Position numbers and translations under genes: made by a program
In this document: piece by piece, positions 16,981 through 24,587 of the stretch
Layout: every line of letters begins with the position of its first letter
How positions within the stretch are numbered: position 1 is the stretch's first letter
Assembly (NCBI GenBank): GCA_017472115.1
Contig: JAFUQW010000004.1
Location: forward strand, 1 to 32,176
Source: Bacteroidales bacterium
GTDB lineage: Bacteria; Bacteroidota; Bacteroidia; Bacteroidales; UBA932
DNA length: 32,176 bases
Direction of reading: 5' to 3'
Notes under the pieces: generated by a model
The model's database searches: none
What the model was told of the DNA's origin: nothing
What the model saw: only the letters and a program-made list of their open reading frames with translations

Positions 16981-17994
16981 TTAACGCGAAAGAAGTCTTC
17001 CCTGCCAGGTGCCACGGTCTTCAAGTCTTTTTTCCAGAAGCCGGAGAAGCTCTACATTGCGGATAAGCCCCCACGGAGTCTCATTTACGAAACGCGGAGG
17101 GACCTCGCCGACAAAACGCTCGATGAAAAGATCGGGACGCAGACGCTCGAGCATATCCACAAAGAAATCAAGATATTCATCAAGGCTGAAACGCTCGAAA
17201 TCCTGTGGTCTTTGCGCATATTCCTGCTCCATTCTCGTGCCCTTTACGATCTGAAGCTGATGAAACTTAACAGACTTTATCGGAAGAGCGTTTATCATCT
17301 CGCAAGAGTCCAGCATCATCTGCTTCGTCTCCCCAGGAAGTCCGAGTATGAAGTGCACCCCGACATCCAGTCCTCTTTCCGCAGTCATCTCTACGGCACG
17401 GCGGGCAGTATCGAAATCGTGTCCTCTGTTGATCCTGAGCAGGGTATCGTCATAACAGGATTCGATGCCGTACTCCACTATGACTATCGGAGCTGTCCTG
17501 AGCTGTCCGTCCGACATCTCCCGGCTCCACCCGTCAAGAATCTTACCCTGCGACAGATCCGCCAGATAGTCGAGTTTCTGTTCATCAACGCAGTCCGGCC
17601 TCGTGCCTATGACAATGCCCACGACCTGAGGGTGCGACAAGGCTTCCTCATAAAGGGACTTCAGCCGTTCCAAAGGCGCGTAAGTATTTGAAAATGACTG
17701 GAAATATGCAAGATAGTGCTCGGTCGTACGATATCGCACCTTATGAAATTCGATTCCTTCATCCATCTGCTGATGAAGGCCCTTTCCGGCAGTGCTGTAT
17801 GACGGATGAAATGCGGCATTGTCACAATAGGTACATCCTCCTCTGCCCACTTTGCCGTCTCTATTCGGGCAGGTAAAGCCGGCATCCAGAACTATCTTCT
17901 GAAGGCGCTCACCGTATTTCCGCTTGAAATATCCCACAAAGGAATTGTATCGCTTCCCGTCCGGGAATCCGTATTTTTGACATCCACATTCCAT
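16981..17994 (-). CDS. Radical SAM protein of the YhcC/TIGR01212 type
   Basis: The protein has 337 residues from the ATG at 17994; the preceding TTG at 18003 is unlikely to be the start. The N-terminus YNSFVGYFKRKYGERLQKI is followed by the iron-sulfur motif FTCPNRDGKVGRGGCTYC (Cys42, Cys54, Cys57). The spacing of the first two Cys is longer than in classical CxxxCxxC proteins and is characteristic of this family. GIESCYDDTLLRINRGH and VHFILGLPGET are further family blocks in the partial barrel. The family is widespread and its reaction is not established; the protein is cytoplasmic. It is divergent from the NlpC/P60 gene with overlapping promoters. Its predicted transcription start falls at or next to the ATG. 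Confidence 0.9.
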   Translation of the reverse strand: MECGCQKYGFPDGKRYNSFVGYFKRKYGERLQKIVLDAGFTCPNRDGKVGRGGCTYCDNAAFHPSYSTAGKGLHQQMDEGIEFHKVRYRTTEHYLAYFQSFSNTYAPLERLKSLYEEALSHPQVVGIVIGTRPDCVDEQKLDYLADLSQGKILDGWSREMSDGQLRTAPIVIVEYGIESCYDDTLLRINRGHDFDTARRAVEMTAERGLDVGVHFILGLPGETKQMMLDSCEMINALPIKSVKFHQLQIVKGTRMEQEYAQRPQDFERFSLDEYLDFFVDMLERLRPDLFIERFVGEVPPRFVNETPWGLIRNVELLRLLEKRLEDRGTWQGRLLSR

Positions 17995-18000
17995 AGACTG

Positions 18001-18029
18001 CAAAAATAGTCATATTTTTCCTATTTTTG
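18001..18029. promoter_or_regulatory. Divergent promoters in a 9-bp inverted repeat
   Basis: CAAAAATAG (18001-18009) and CTATTTTTG (18021-18029) are perfect complements. Each contains TATTTTTG, matching TAnnTTTG: one points left toward the radical SAM gene (18008-18001), the other right toward the NlpC/P60 gene (18022-18029). Only 13 bp separate the -7 elements, so each -33 region would overlap the other promoter. Neither has a clear TTTG -33 element. Confidence 0.6.
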
Positions 18030-18066
18030 TCCTCGCGACTTCCGAAGAGCATACGACAGCACATCT

Positions 18067-18088
18067 CAGCCTGTCAGGCAACAGGCTG
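18067..18088 (+). repeat. Small hairpin in the leader of the NlpC/P60 gene
   Basis: CAGCCTGT (18067-18074) and ACAGGCTG (18081-18088) form a perfect 8-bp stem around a 6-nt loop. It is 20 bp upstream of REP hairpin 4, so the two form a pair. Confidence 0.6.
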
Positions 18089-18107
18089 ACTGTCAGGAAG
18101 TTCGCCC

Positions 18108-18139
18108 CGATGCCTGCCGCGCTCTGACAGCAGGCATCG
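18108..18139 (-). repeat. REP hairpin 4, solo copy upstream of the NlpC/P60 gene
   Basis: Minus strand: GATGCCTGCTG pairs with CGGCAGGCATC (one G-T wobble) around an 8-nt loop TCAGAGCG, with one further C-G pair outside. The 5' flank CTTCCTTTC resembles CTTGCGTTC beside hairpin 1. It is more than 3 kb from the RAYT gene, within the predicted 5' untranslated leader. Confidence 0.8.
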
Positions 18140-18150
18140 AAAGGAAGATG

Positions 18151-18174
18151 TTGATTATCAAAGCATTACGCGAC
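18151..18174 (+). repeat. Dispersed motif copy beside REP hairpin 4, exact IHF-type match
   Basis: TTGATTATCAAAGCATTACG contains TATCAAAGCATTA, an exact fit to WATCAANNNNTTR. It starts 11 bp after REP hairpin 4. The hairpin-spacer-motif arrangement is like that at 14835-14897. Confidence 0.55.
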
Positions 18175-18180
18175 AGGGTT

Positions 18181-19200
18181 ATGAAAAGGAAGATAGGAAT
18201 ATTGTTTGTGCTGCTTATATCACTGGCGGCATCGGCTCAGGAGAAAAGGATGGCAGTGGTGGAATTTTCGACAAGCTATCTCAGGCTGAAGCCGGATTAC
18301 GAGTCACCTCTGGAGACGCAGGAGCTTATGGGAACCGTGGTGGAGATTGTCGGAGAGGAGAGCTATTGGAGGGAGGTGGTGACACCGCAGCCATACAGAG
18401 CCTGGTGCACGGACCAAGGACTTGTGGAGATGAACGCCGAAGAGCTTAAGGCGTACGAAGAGGCTCCGAAAGTGATGTACAAGGAGCTGTACGGGCATAT
18501 TTATTCGGAACCGTCCTGCAGAGCTCAGACGATATGCGACCTGGTGGGCGGGGATCTTCTCAGACTGGCGCAGCCGGCGCGGAACCCTCAGGCAGGCCTG
18601 AGAGGGAAATGGACAAAGGTTATGCTTCCTTCAGGCAAGACGGGATATGTGCCGACAAAGGAGATAAAGCCGCACACAGGGTTCGTTTCCATAGCTATGG
18701 GAGAAGGATCGTCCGAGAGCATATCGCCGGAGACTACAGAGGCCATAATAGCTGAGGCGGAAAAGCTTCTGGGAGCACCTTATCTCTGGGGTGGTATGTC
18801 TGCAAAGGGTGTTGATTGCAGCGGACTTGTACGTATCTGCCACATAATGAACGGGATACATCTTCCGAGAAATGCTTCCCAGCAGGTAAAGTGTGGGGAG
18901 AGGATAGAGATTCCTCTACAAGACAGGGATGACAATGAAGGGGCGGCACACGGAGACAGGACGGAAAGCCTGAAAGAAGATATGACCCGGAGGATAAGTA
19001 ACCTCCAGCGCGGAGACCTCGTCTTCTTCGGTACGCCGGCGAGCGATGAGAGGCCTATTAGGATCACCCACGTCGGGATATATCTCGGAAACAGCAGGAT
19101 AATCCACTCATCGCATAGAGTCAGGATCAACTCTCTGATCCCTGGAGACCCGGACTATTACGAGAATGCACATAGGCTTGTGGCTGCGATAAGGTTGTAG
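18181..19200 (+). CDS. Secreted NlpC/P60 peptidase with N-terminal SH3b domains
   Basis: From the ATG at 18181 the 339-residue protein has a signal peptide ending AASAQ (residue 20). Two SH3b-like domains follow at about 25-95 and 100-165, then a C40 NlpC/P60 domain. The catalytic residues are Cys213 (GVDCSGL), His297 (ITHVGIYLG) and probably His309 (IIHSSH). Such enzymes cut the D-Glu to diaminopimelate bond in peptidoglycan stem peptides or recycled fragments. A polar insert at about 245-272 between the two catalytic halves is unusual in sequence. An upstream ATG at 18148 would add 11 residues ahead of the signal peptide and is less likely. A leader of about 145 nt holds two hairpins, one of them a REP copy. 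Confidence 0.9.
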   Translation: MKRKIGILFVLLISLAASAQEKRMAVVEFSTSYLRLKPDYESPLETQELMGTVVEIVGEESYWREVVTPQPYRAWCTDQGLVEMNAEELKAYEEAPKVMYKELYGHIYSEPSCRAQTICDLVGGDLLRLAQPARNPQAGLRGKWTKVMLPSGKTGYVPTKEIKPHTGFVSIAMGEGSSESISPETTEAIIAEAEKLLGAPYLWGGMSAKGVDCSGLVRICHIMNGIHLPRNASQQVKCGERIEIPLQDRDDNEGAAHGDRTESLKEDMTRRISNLQRGDLVFFGTPASDERPIRITHVGIYLGNSRIIHSSHRVRINSLIPGDPDYYENAHRLVAAIRL

Positions 19201-19224
19201 ATTATTAAAATTTTATTACCTTTG
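19195..19224 (+). promoter_or_regulatory. Promoter of the 91-residue protein gene
   Basis: TTG (19195-19197) and TACCTTTG (19217-19224) are separated by 19 bp, a near-perfect Bacteroidota promoter. The -33 element overlaps the stop codon of the NlpC/P60 gene. Confidence 0.75.
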
Positions 19225-19263
19225 TCAGGTTATAACACAAAAATCATTTAATACGTATTGATT

Positions 19264-19539
19264 ATGAACCTTAGAGTTTTCAAAAAAGACATCGAGTATT
19301 TCGTTGGTGAATTCATTGATGACTGCGCTCTTTTCGTAGCGCTCAACCCACACAAGGATGCTGACGAGATCGCACAGATAATCGACGAGGCTGTTGACCT
19401 CTACAACGACCTCAAGCAGCGTTCAAACCATCCTGAAGGCAGCAAGAAGGCATTCTACAACGGCCTCACAAAGGAGATGTTCGAGAAGCTCGACACTCTC
19501 TGCGAGAAGCTCAGCGCAGTGGTTTCAAAGCAGGCGTAA
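19264..19539 (+). CDS. Small conserved helical protein of unknown function
   Basis: The 91-residue product begins MNLRVFKKDIEYFVGEFIDDC at an ATG; a TTG six bases earlier is ignored. It has no signal peptide or membrane segment, is acidic, and is predicted almost entirely alpha-helical (EIAQIIDEAVDLYNDLKQR, LTKEMFEKLDTLCEKLSAV). Two Cys residues are present but no metal motif. I recognise it only as a protein type seen in Bacteroidota and will not assign a function. A strong promoter, strongly biased codons (GAG, CTC, AAG) and a perfect terminator suggest a highly expressed single-gene transcript. Confidence 0.8.
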   Translation: MNLRVFKKDIEYFVGEFIDDCALFVALNPHKDADEIAQIIDEAVDLYNDLKQRSNHPEGSKKAFYNGLTKEMFEKLDTLCEKLSAVVSKQA

Positions 19540-19553
19540 ACAGCTCGTCCACA

Positions 19554-19600
19554 AAAACAAAGAACCGGTTTCAGTCTCGCTGAAACCGGTTCTTTGTTTT
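19554..19600. terminator. Bidirectional terminator between the 91-residue gene and galE
   Basis: A perfect 21-bp stem (19554-19574 with 19580-19600) closes the 5-nt loop TCTCG. One arm begins AAAACAAAG and the other ends CTTTGTTTT, so T-rich ends exist on both strands. Its right arm touches the galE stop codon. Confidence 0.93.
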
Positions 19601-20651
19601 ATTTTCCTGCCAGATGCTTTTCCCAGGCCCAGGCGGAGGCGAGGGTGTCCTCGACCGAACGCTCGGCCTTCCAGCCCAGTTCTTCGTTGGCGAGGGTGGT
19701 GTCGGCCCAGATGGCGACTACATCACCAGGACGACGAGGGGCGAACTTATAATTCAGCTTGATGCCGTTTACTTTCTCAAAGGCAGTTACCAGCTCATAC
19801 ACAGAGACCGGACGTCCTGTGCCGATATTGAATATCTCATAACCCTCTTTCATCTTGCCGTCAAGCATCCTGGATACGGCAGCGACGTGAGCTTTGGCAA
19901 GGTCAACCACATCGATATAGTCACGGAGGCAGGTGCCGTCTTCAGTCGGATAGTCATTTCCGAATATGCTGAGACACTCACGTTTTCCGATGGCAGTCTG
20001 GGTGATGAAAGGAACGAGATTGTTCGGAACGCCACGAGGGAGTTCGCCTATAAGTGCAGAAGGATGAGCACCTATAGGGTTGAAGTAGCGGAGGGCGATT
20101 CCCTTTACCGGGCCTTGTCCGTCAGCTCCGTCAAAGCCTGATGTTGCCTTCACGACATCACGAAGTATGTCTTCGCACATCTGCTTTGTGTTTCCGTATG
20201 GAGATGTAGCCGGAAGACGCGGAGTCTGCTCTGTCACAGGAAGGTTCTCAGCCTCTCCATATACCGTCGCAGAAGAAGAGAAAAGGACATTGCAGCCACC
20301 GTGGCGTTTTGCCGATTCAAGTATGTTAAGGAATGACACGAGATTATTCCTATAATACATAATCGGCTCTGCAACCGATTCACCCACAGCCTTATACGCA
20401 GCAAAATGGATGACCGCATCTATCTTGTGCTCTGTGAAGATCCTTTCGACTGCCGAAGCATCACAGCAGTCGATCCGCTCAAACGGAATGTCGTCCCTGC
20501 CGGTGATCTTCTTCACACCTTCAAAACAGGTCATATCACAGTTTGACATATTATCGGCTACTACAACATCGTAGCCTGCCCCGATGAGTTCGACAGCTAC
20601 GTGACTGCCGATATAGCCGGCACCGCCGGAAACAAGAACTTGCTTTGCCAT
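19599..20651 (-). CDS. galE: UDP-glucose 4-epimerase
   Basis: The 350-residue cytoplasmic enzyme interconverts UDP-glucose and UDP-galactose. The NAD-binding GGAGYIGSH lies at the N-terminus. The catalytic Ser/Thr block is SSSATVYGE, and the Tyr-Lys pair is in SPYGNTK. LRYFNPIGAHPS and RRPGDV are conserved GalE blocks. The ATG at 20651 is chosen because it gives the standard start MAKQVLVSGGAGYIG and follows a promoter-like TAACTTTG. The long upstream extension of the frame runs into dacB on the other strand and is not coding. The gene faces the bidirectional terminator and is divergent from dacB. Confidence 0.96.
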   Translation of the reverse strand: MAKQVLVSGGAGYIGSHVAVELIGAGYDVVVADNMSNCDMTCFEGVKKITGRDDIPFERIDCCDASAVERIFTEHKIDAVIHFAAYKAVGESVAEPIMYYRNNLVSFLNILESAKRHGGCNVLFSSSATVYGEAENLPVTEQTPRLPATSPYGNTKQMCEDILRDVVKATSGFDGADGQGPVKGIALRYFNPIGAHPSALIGELPRGVPNNLVPFITQTAIGKRECLSIFGNDYPTEDGTCLRDYIDVVDLAKAHVAAVSRMLDGKMKEGYEIFNIGTGRPVSVYELVTAFEKVNGIKLNYKFAPRRPGDVVAIWADTTLANEELGWKAERSVEDTLASAWAWEKHLAGK

Positions 20652-20683
20652 AATTTCAGTTTTAAGGACATTGTCCATCTTGG

Positions 20684-20733
20684 CAAAGTTAAGCATAATA
20701 ACGTAACCATCTGACGAATTTATATTATTTTTG
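20684..20733. promoter_or_regulatory. Divergent -7 elements for galE and dacB
   Basis: TAACTTTG on the minus strand (20691-20684) faces galE, and TATTTTTG on the plus strand (20726-20733) faces dacB. Both match TAnnTTTG; -33 elements are weak. The dacB leader would be about 12 nt. Confidence 0.55.
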
Positions 20734-20750
20734 CTGAAAATTCTCCGACT

Positions 20751-22223
20751 ATGAAAAGGAATGTCATAACCATCATATCTATATTGCTGGTCTGCCTGCA
20801 GGTCTCTGCACAGTCTCTTCAGGAAAGCATCGAATCCATCATCAGCGACAAGGCTTTTTCCGAGGCGACGATTGGAATCTGCGTGAGAACCGGAGACGGA
20901 AGAACTCTTGCCGACATCGATTCCGACAATATGATTATGCCTGCATCTAATATGAAGCTGATATCCACAGGTGCGGCACTCCATCGGCTAGGCCCTGACC
21001 ATCAATATGTTACGAAGGTCGGATATGACGGAAAGATCGTAAGCGGGGTTCTTCAGGGAGATCTGTACATAATCGGAGGAGGTGACCCTACCACCGGATC
21101 AAAAGACTCCATTGCTGCACCGATAGAAAAACTGTTCGGACAATGGGAGAAGATGATCCGGAATGCGGGAATCAGACGTATCGAAGGGCATATAATCGGA
21201 GACGGAAGATATTTCGACGGTATGCCTGAGCATCCGAGCTGGCAATGGAGCGACATAGGCACATACTACGGATCCGGAGCTACGGGACTTATGTTCTATG
21301 AGAACGCACAGTCATTCAGAGCTTCCGCAGGCAAAAGTACAGGAGACCCCGTAAACATAGCTCCGACATATCCGGTCGCGCCCTGGATGGAGTTCAGGTA
21401 CAGCTGCACCACCGGTAAGGCCGGAACAGGAGACCAGCTGTATATGTATGCCAGCGACCTTTCCCCTGTTGCCGAGATCAGGGGCACATTCGGTGTTGAC
21501 AGAGCTGCCAAAAGGGTCGATTGCACTAACAAATTCCCGGAATATACGCTTGCCAGCTACTTTGCGGACTATCTCAAGGGCAAGGGGATATCTTCGGACG
21601 GACCTGCGGATTTCAGATTATGCACCGGTACGAAGGCTGCCAGCCCTGAGACACTGACTATGCTGGGCTCCACATTATCACCGACCTTGAAGAGGATAGT
21701 GTTCGAGACAAACCACGCCAGCAACAATCTCTACGCTGAGACACTGCTCAAGACGCTTGGCAAGACGGTCACAGGAAGCGCCTGCTACGACTCCACATAC
21801 GTAGCTCTGGAAAGTGTGTTCAAAGACCTGGGAGTCAGCACCTCACGTGGAATCAGCGCAGCTGACGGAAGCGGACTTTCCCGACAGAATTATGTGTCTC
21901 CGGACTTCTTCTGCAGATTCCTTACGGCAATGATGTCTTCGCCATATTTCGAAGACTACATATACACTTTGCCATCTCCGGGCTCCAAGGGAACTCTTTC
22001 GGGCAATATGAAGAACAGCGCTCCGGAAGTCAGGTCAAGGATCAAGGTCAAGAGCGGATCTATGAACGGAGTAAGGTGCTACAGCGGATATGTAATCCCT
22101 GCAGAAGGATGCAAGGACGAGACAATAATATTCTCGCTGATGGTGAATAACTGCACCGCACCGACCTGGAAGATACGTCAGCTGCTGGACAAGATTATGG
22201 CCGAGCTGGCCGCAGTCAATTAA
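20751..22223 (+). CDS. dacB: D-alanyl-D-alanine carboxypeptidase/endopeptidase (PBP4, S13 family)
   Basis: The 490-residue periplasmic enzyme has a signal peptide ending near VSAQ. All three active-site motifs of class C penicillin-binding proteins are present: SNMK with nucleophile Ser66, SNN at 324-326, and KSGS at 434-437. The long insertion between the first two motifs is typical of the S13 (PBP4) family. It trims or cleaves peptidoglycan cross-links. The final TAA overlaps the radA stop on the other strand. An NlpC/P60 hydrolase lies 1.6 kb upstream, so two cell-wall enzymes are near one another, though not in one operon. Confidence 0.95.
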   Translation: MKRNVITIISILLVCLQVSAQSLQESIESIISDKAFSEATIGICVRTGDGRTLADIDSDNMIMPASNMKLISTGAALHRLGPDHQYVTKVGYDGKIVSGVLQGDLYIIGGGDPTTGSKDSIAAPIEKLFGQWEKMIRNAGIRRIEGHIIGDGRYFDGMPEHPSWQWSDIGTYYGSGATGLMFYENAQSFRASAGKSTGDPVNIAPTYPVAPWMEFRYSCTTGKAGTGDQLYMYASDLSPVAEIRGTFGVDRAAKRVDCTNKFPEYTLASYFADYLKGKGISSDGPADFRLCTGTKAASPETLTMLGSTLSPTLKRIVFETNHASNNLYAETLLKTLGKTVTGSACYDSTYVALESVFKDLGVSTSRGISAADGSGLSRQNYVSPDFFCRFLTAMMSSPYFEDYIYTLPSPGSKGTLSGNMKNSAPEVRSRIKVKSGSMNGVRCYSGYVIPAEGCKDETIIFSLMVNNCTAPTWKIRQLLDKIMAELAAVN

Positions 22224-23608
22224 TCCTGACCTCTGAAAAGAGAGCGGCATAATGCCGGAACATCCGGAACCTTCACCACCTCCATACCTTTGACATCCTG
22301 CCCTGCAAGCCCTTCAAGGCTGCTGAACGATGAAACGAAGATCCTTCTGAATCCCAGGCGGGCAGCTTCTATTATGCGCCTTTCGGTCTGAGCCACAGGG
22401 CGTATTTCGCCGCTGAGTCCGACCTCTCCGGCAAAACAGACATCCGAAGGAATGGCAAAATCAAAATTGGAAGACAACACCGCCGATATCACGGCAAGGT
22501 CGCAGGCAGGATCGTTGACCTTGAGGCCTCCGGCCATATTCAGGAACACATCCTTGACGCTCAATTTGAACCCGGCTCTTTTCTCCAGAACCGCCAGAAG
22601 CATATTGAGGCGGCGTACATCGAAGCCTGTGGCGCTGCGCTGAGGAGTACCATACGCCGCCGAGCTAACAAGTGACTGTACTTCAATGAGGAACGGCCTT
22701 GTTCCGTCAAGCATTGCACTGACCGCAACACCGCTGAGTCCCTCCTCGTGCATAGGGATAAGCATCTCTGACGGATTGCTGACCTCCCGGAGACCTTTGC
22801 CGGTCATCTCGAAGACAGCCAGCTCCGAAGTCGAGCCGAAACGGTTCTTTATGCTTCTGAGAAGTCTGTATGTACCCCTGTTGTCACCTTCGAACTGAAG
22901 CACCACATCGACGATATGTTCCAGAATCTTCGGACCCGCAATGCTTCCCTCCTTTGTGATATGGCCGATCAATATGACCGGGACGCCCGTTTCTTTGGCA
23001 AAGCGGAGCAGCATCGCCGCCGTCTCCTTTATCTGGGTCACCGAACCCGGAGATGACTCAACATTCTGGGAAAACATCGTCTGTACAGAGTCCACGACCA
23101 TCAGGTCAGGCATCATCGCGCGTGCTTCCGCTATGATGTTCTCCATCAGCGTCTCGCTGTATATCATACAGTTGGAATCGTCTCCTCCGATACGCGCAGC
23201 CCTGAGCTTCACCTGCTTCGCGCTTTCCTCACCAGTCACATAAAGGGTCTTGAGATGAGGACAATGCAAGGGAATCTGCAGAGAAAGCGTTGACTTTCCT
23301 ATTCCCGGTTCACCGCCTATAAGGACCAGAGAACCCTCCACAAGGCCGCCTCCGAGAATCCTATCGACCTCTCCGTTATTAAGGGAGATGCGGTTCTCGA
23401 CAGAAGAATCTATATGAGACAGAGGCATCGGCTTATGTCCCGATCCCGGCACAGAGACAGCTGCAGCGGCAGTTTTCTTCCCTGTCGCCACCTTTTCCTC
23501 TACCATCGTGTTCCACTCTCCGCAGGCAGGGCATCTGCCCATCCATTTCGGACTTTCATTTCCGCATTCCTTGCAGAACCAAACTGTCTTTGTCTTTACC
23601 GTTGCCAT
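22220..23608 (-). CDS. radA: DNA repair protein RadA (Sms)
   Basis: The 462-residue protein has the RadA layout. A four-Cys zinc finger comes first (Cys12, 15, 26, 29 in CKEC and CPAC). It is followed by a RecA-like ATPase with Walker A GEPGIGKST (99-107), the RadA-specific KNRFGS (254-259), and a Lon-like C-terminal domain ending near residue 450. RadA drives branch migration during recombinational repair. The gene converges on dacB with a 4-base overlap of stop codons (TTAA). Its own promoter is TTTG, 22 bp, TAAATTTG. Confidence 0.97.
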   Translation of the reverse strand: MATVKTKTVWFCKECGNESPKWMGRCPACGEWNTMVEEKVATGKKTAAAAVSVPGSGHKPMPLSHIDSSVENRISLNNGEVDRILGGGLVEGSLVLIGGEPGIGKSTLSLQIPLHCPHLKTLYVTGEESAKQVKLRAARIGGDDSNCMIYSETLMENIIAEARAMMPDLMVVDSVQTMFSQNVESSPGSVTQIKETAAMLLRFAKETGVPVILIGHITKEGSIAGPKILEHIVDVVLQFEGDNRGTYRLLRSIKNRFGSTSELAVFEMTGKGLREVSNPSEMLIPMHEEGLSGVAVSAMLDGTRPFLIEVQSLVSSAAYGTPQRSATGFDVRRLNMLLAVLEKRAGFKLSVKDVFLNMAGGLKVNDPACDLAVISAVLSSNFDFAIPSDVCFAGEVGLSGEIRPVAQTERRIIEAARLGFRRIFVSSFSSLEGLAGQDVKGMEVVKVPDVPALCRSLFRGQD

Positions 23609-23627
23609 CTTTGCTCGTATTACAGTA

Positions 23628-23661
23628 CAAATTTAATCGAAAGATTCTTCATTCGGCCAAA
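23628..23661 (-). promoter_or_regulatory. Promoter of radA
   Basis: Minus strand: TTTG (23661-23658), 22 bp, TAAATTTG (23635-23628), followed by a leader of about 13 nt. Confidence 0.65.
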
Positions 23662-23669
23662 CAGGGCAC

Positions 23670-23704
23670 AAAAAAAAGATATTGTTCTTTTCAGGACAAT
23701 ATCT
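23670..23704 (-). terminator. Terminator of the Cys-rich lipoprotein gene
   Basis: Minus strand: AGATATTGT (23704-23696) pairs with ACAATATCT (23685-23677) around a 10-nt loop. A run of T follows (the A-run at 23670-23677 on the plus strand). Confidence 0.85.
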
Positions 23705-23741
23705 CGGCAGAGCGGCAGAACCGCTTGTAACGTGGCTTTGA

Positions 23742-23969
23742 TTACTCAGCCTTGTTGCAGTCAACGCAAGTGCTGTCGCACTGAGCGCACTTTGTCGAAT
23801 CGCAGCACTCCTTTGCGCAAGAATCTGCCTTCTGGCATCCTTCGCACTCTGTGCATTCTGTGCACTCTGTTGCAGCGCACTCCTCTGTTGCCTTGTTGTT
23901 ATTGCAAGCGCAAGATGCAGCAGCGAACATTGCAGCTACTACTGCCATAGACATAAATACCTTCTTCAT
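23742..23969 (-). CDS. Cys-rich small lipoprotein, metallothionein-like composition
   Basis: The 75-residue product begins MKKVFMSMAVVAAMFAAASC, a lipoprotein signal with Cys20 as lipid-anchored residue; an ATG two codons earlier is also possible. The mature part of about 56 residues contains 14 Cys. They are arranged as TECTECTECEGC, then KECC, TKC, QCDSTC and DC, mixed with acidic residues and almost no hydrophobics. That composition fits metal binding or a disulfide-rich fold, but I know no family for it. It stands alone between its own strong promoter and terminator, so it is a real expressed unit. A repetitive antisense reading is clearly non-coding. Confidence 0.8.
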   Translation of the reverse strand: MKKVFMSMAVVAAMFAAASCACNNNKATEECAATECTECTECEGCQKADSCAKECCDSTKCAQCDSTCVDCNKAE

Positions 23970-24010
23970 AGTCATTCGAAATTAAAAGGGTTAAACAAAA
24001 CACTATTGGA

Positions 24011-24042
24011 CAAAATTACGACTTACATTTTGAAATCACAAA
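24011..24042 (-). promoter_or_regulatory. Promoter of the Cys-rich lipoprotein gene
   Basis: Minus strand: TTTG (24042-24039), 20 bp, TAATTTTG (24018-24011), near-perfect. The leader is about 35 nt. Confidence 0.8.
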
Positions 24043-24073
24043 TAATTGTAACAAAAAAGAACGTATGTAGCTT

Positions 24074-24565
24074 CTACCTATCCACTTCGAACACTTCCAT
24101 ATCGTGAATCTTCCCGTCATCTATATGGAATCGCAAGGCTGTCCTTACAATATGAAAGCCTTGAATTCCAGCTGCCCCGGGATTGATGACCAGCATATTC
24201 CTCTTCGTATCACGAACGACCTTTAGGATATGCGAGTGCCCGCATACGAATATATCGGGATGGAGTTCATCTATAAGCTTGCGCGCGCGAGGATCATATC
24301 TGCCGGGATATCCTCCTATGTGCGTCATCAGGACCTTCAGCCCTTCACACTCGAAGAAACGGTGAAGCGGATGGGTGAAACGCAGATCGTGGTTGTCGCA
24401 ATTTCCAGCTACTCCGACCAGGGGTTTGAAGTCTGCCATCCGGGCGGCAAGTTCCATACCTCCACCGAAATCACCGGCGTGCCATATCTGATCCACCTGT
24501 GAGAAGAACTCTCTGAACCGGGGATCGAAAACGCCGTGAGTGTCTGAAATAAGGCCTATGTACAT
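24074..24565 (-). CDS. YfcE/MJ0936-type metallophosphoesterase
   Basis: The 163-residue cytoplasmic protein has the five calcineurin-like metal motifs of the small phosphodiesterase branch: SDTHG (Asp8, His10), HAGDF, GNCD, THIGG and GHSH. Members hydrolyse artificial phosphodiesters in vitro; the cellular substrate is not known. The length is normal. It is divergent from rsmE with a very short shared promoter region. Confidence 0.9.
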   Translation of the reverse strand: MYIGLISDTHGVFDPRFREFFSQVDQIWHAGDFGGGMELAARMADFKPLVGVAGNCDNHDLRFTHPLHRFFECEGLKVLMTHIGGYPGRYDPRARKLIDELHPDIFVCGHSHILKVVRDTKRNMLVINPGAAGIQGFHIVRTALRFHIDDGKIHDMEVFEVDR

Positions 24566-24587
24566 AATATGACGGTTTGTTGTCGTG

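Noticed and set aside
18590..18612. Palindrome CTCAGGCAGGCCTGAG as a REP copy
   Set aside because: It lies inside the NlpC/P60 coding sequence, lacks the 8-nt loop and does not share the REP core order.
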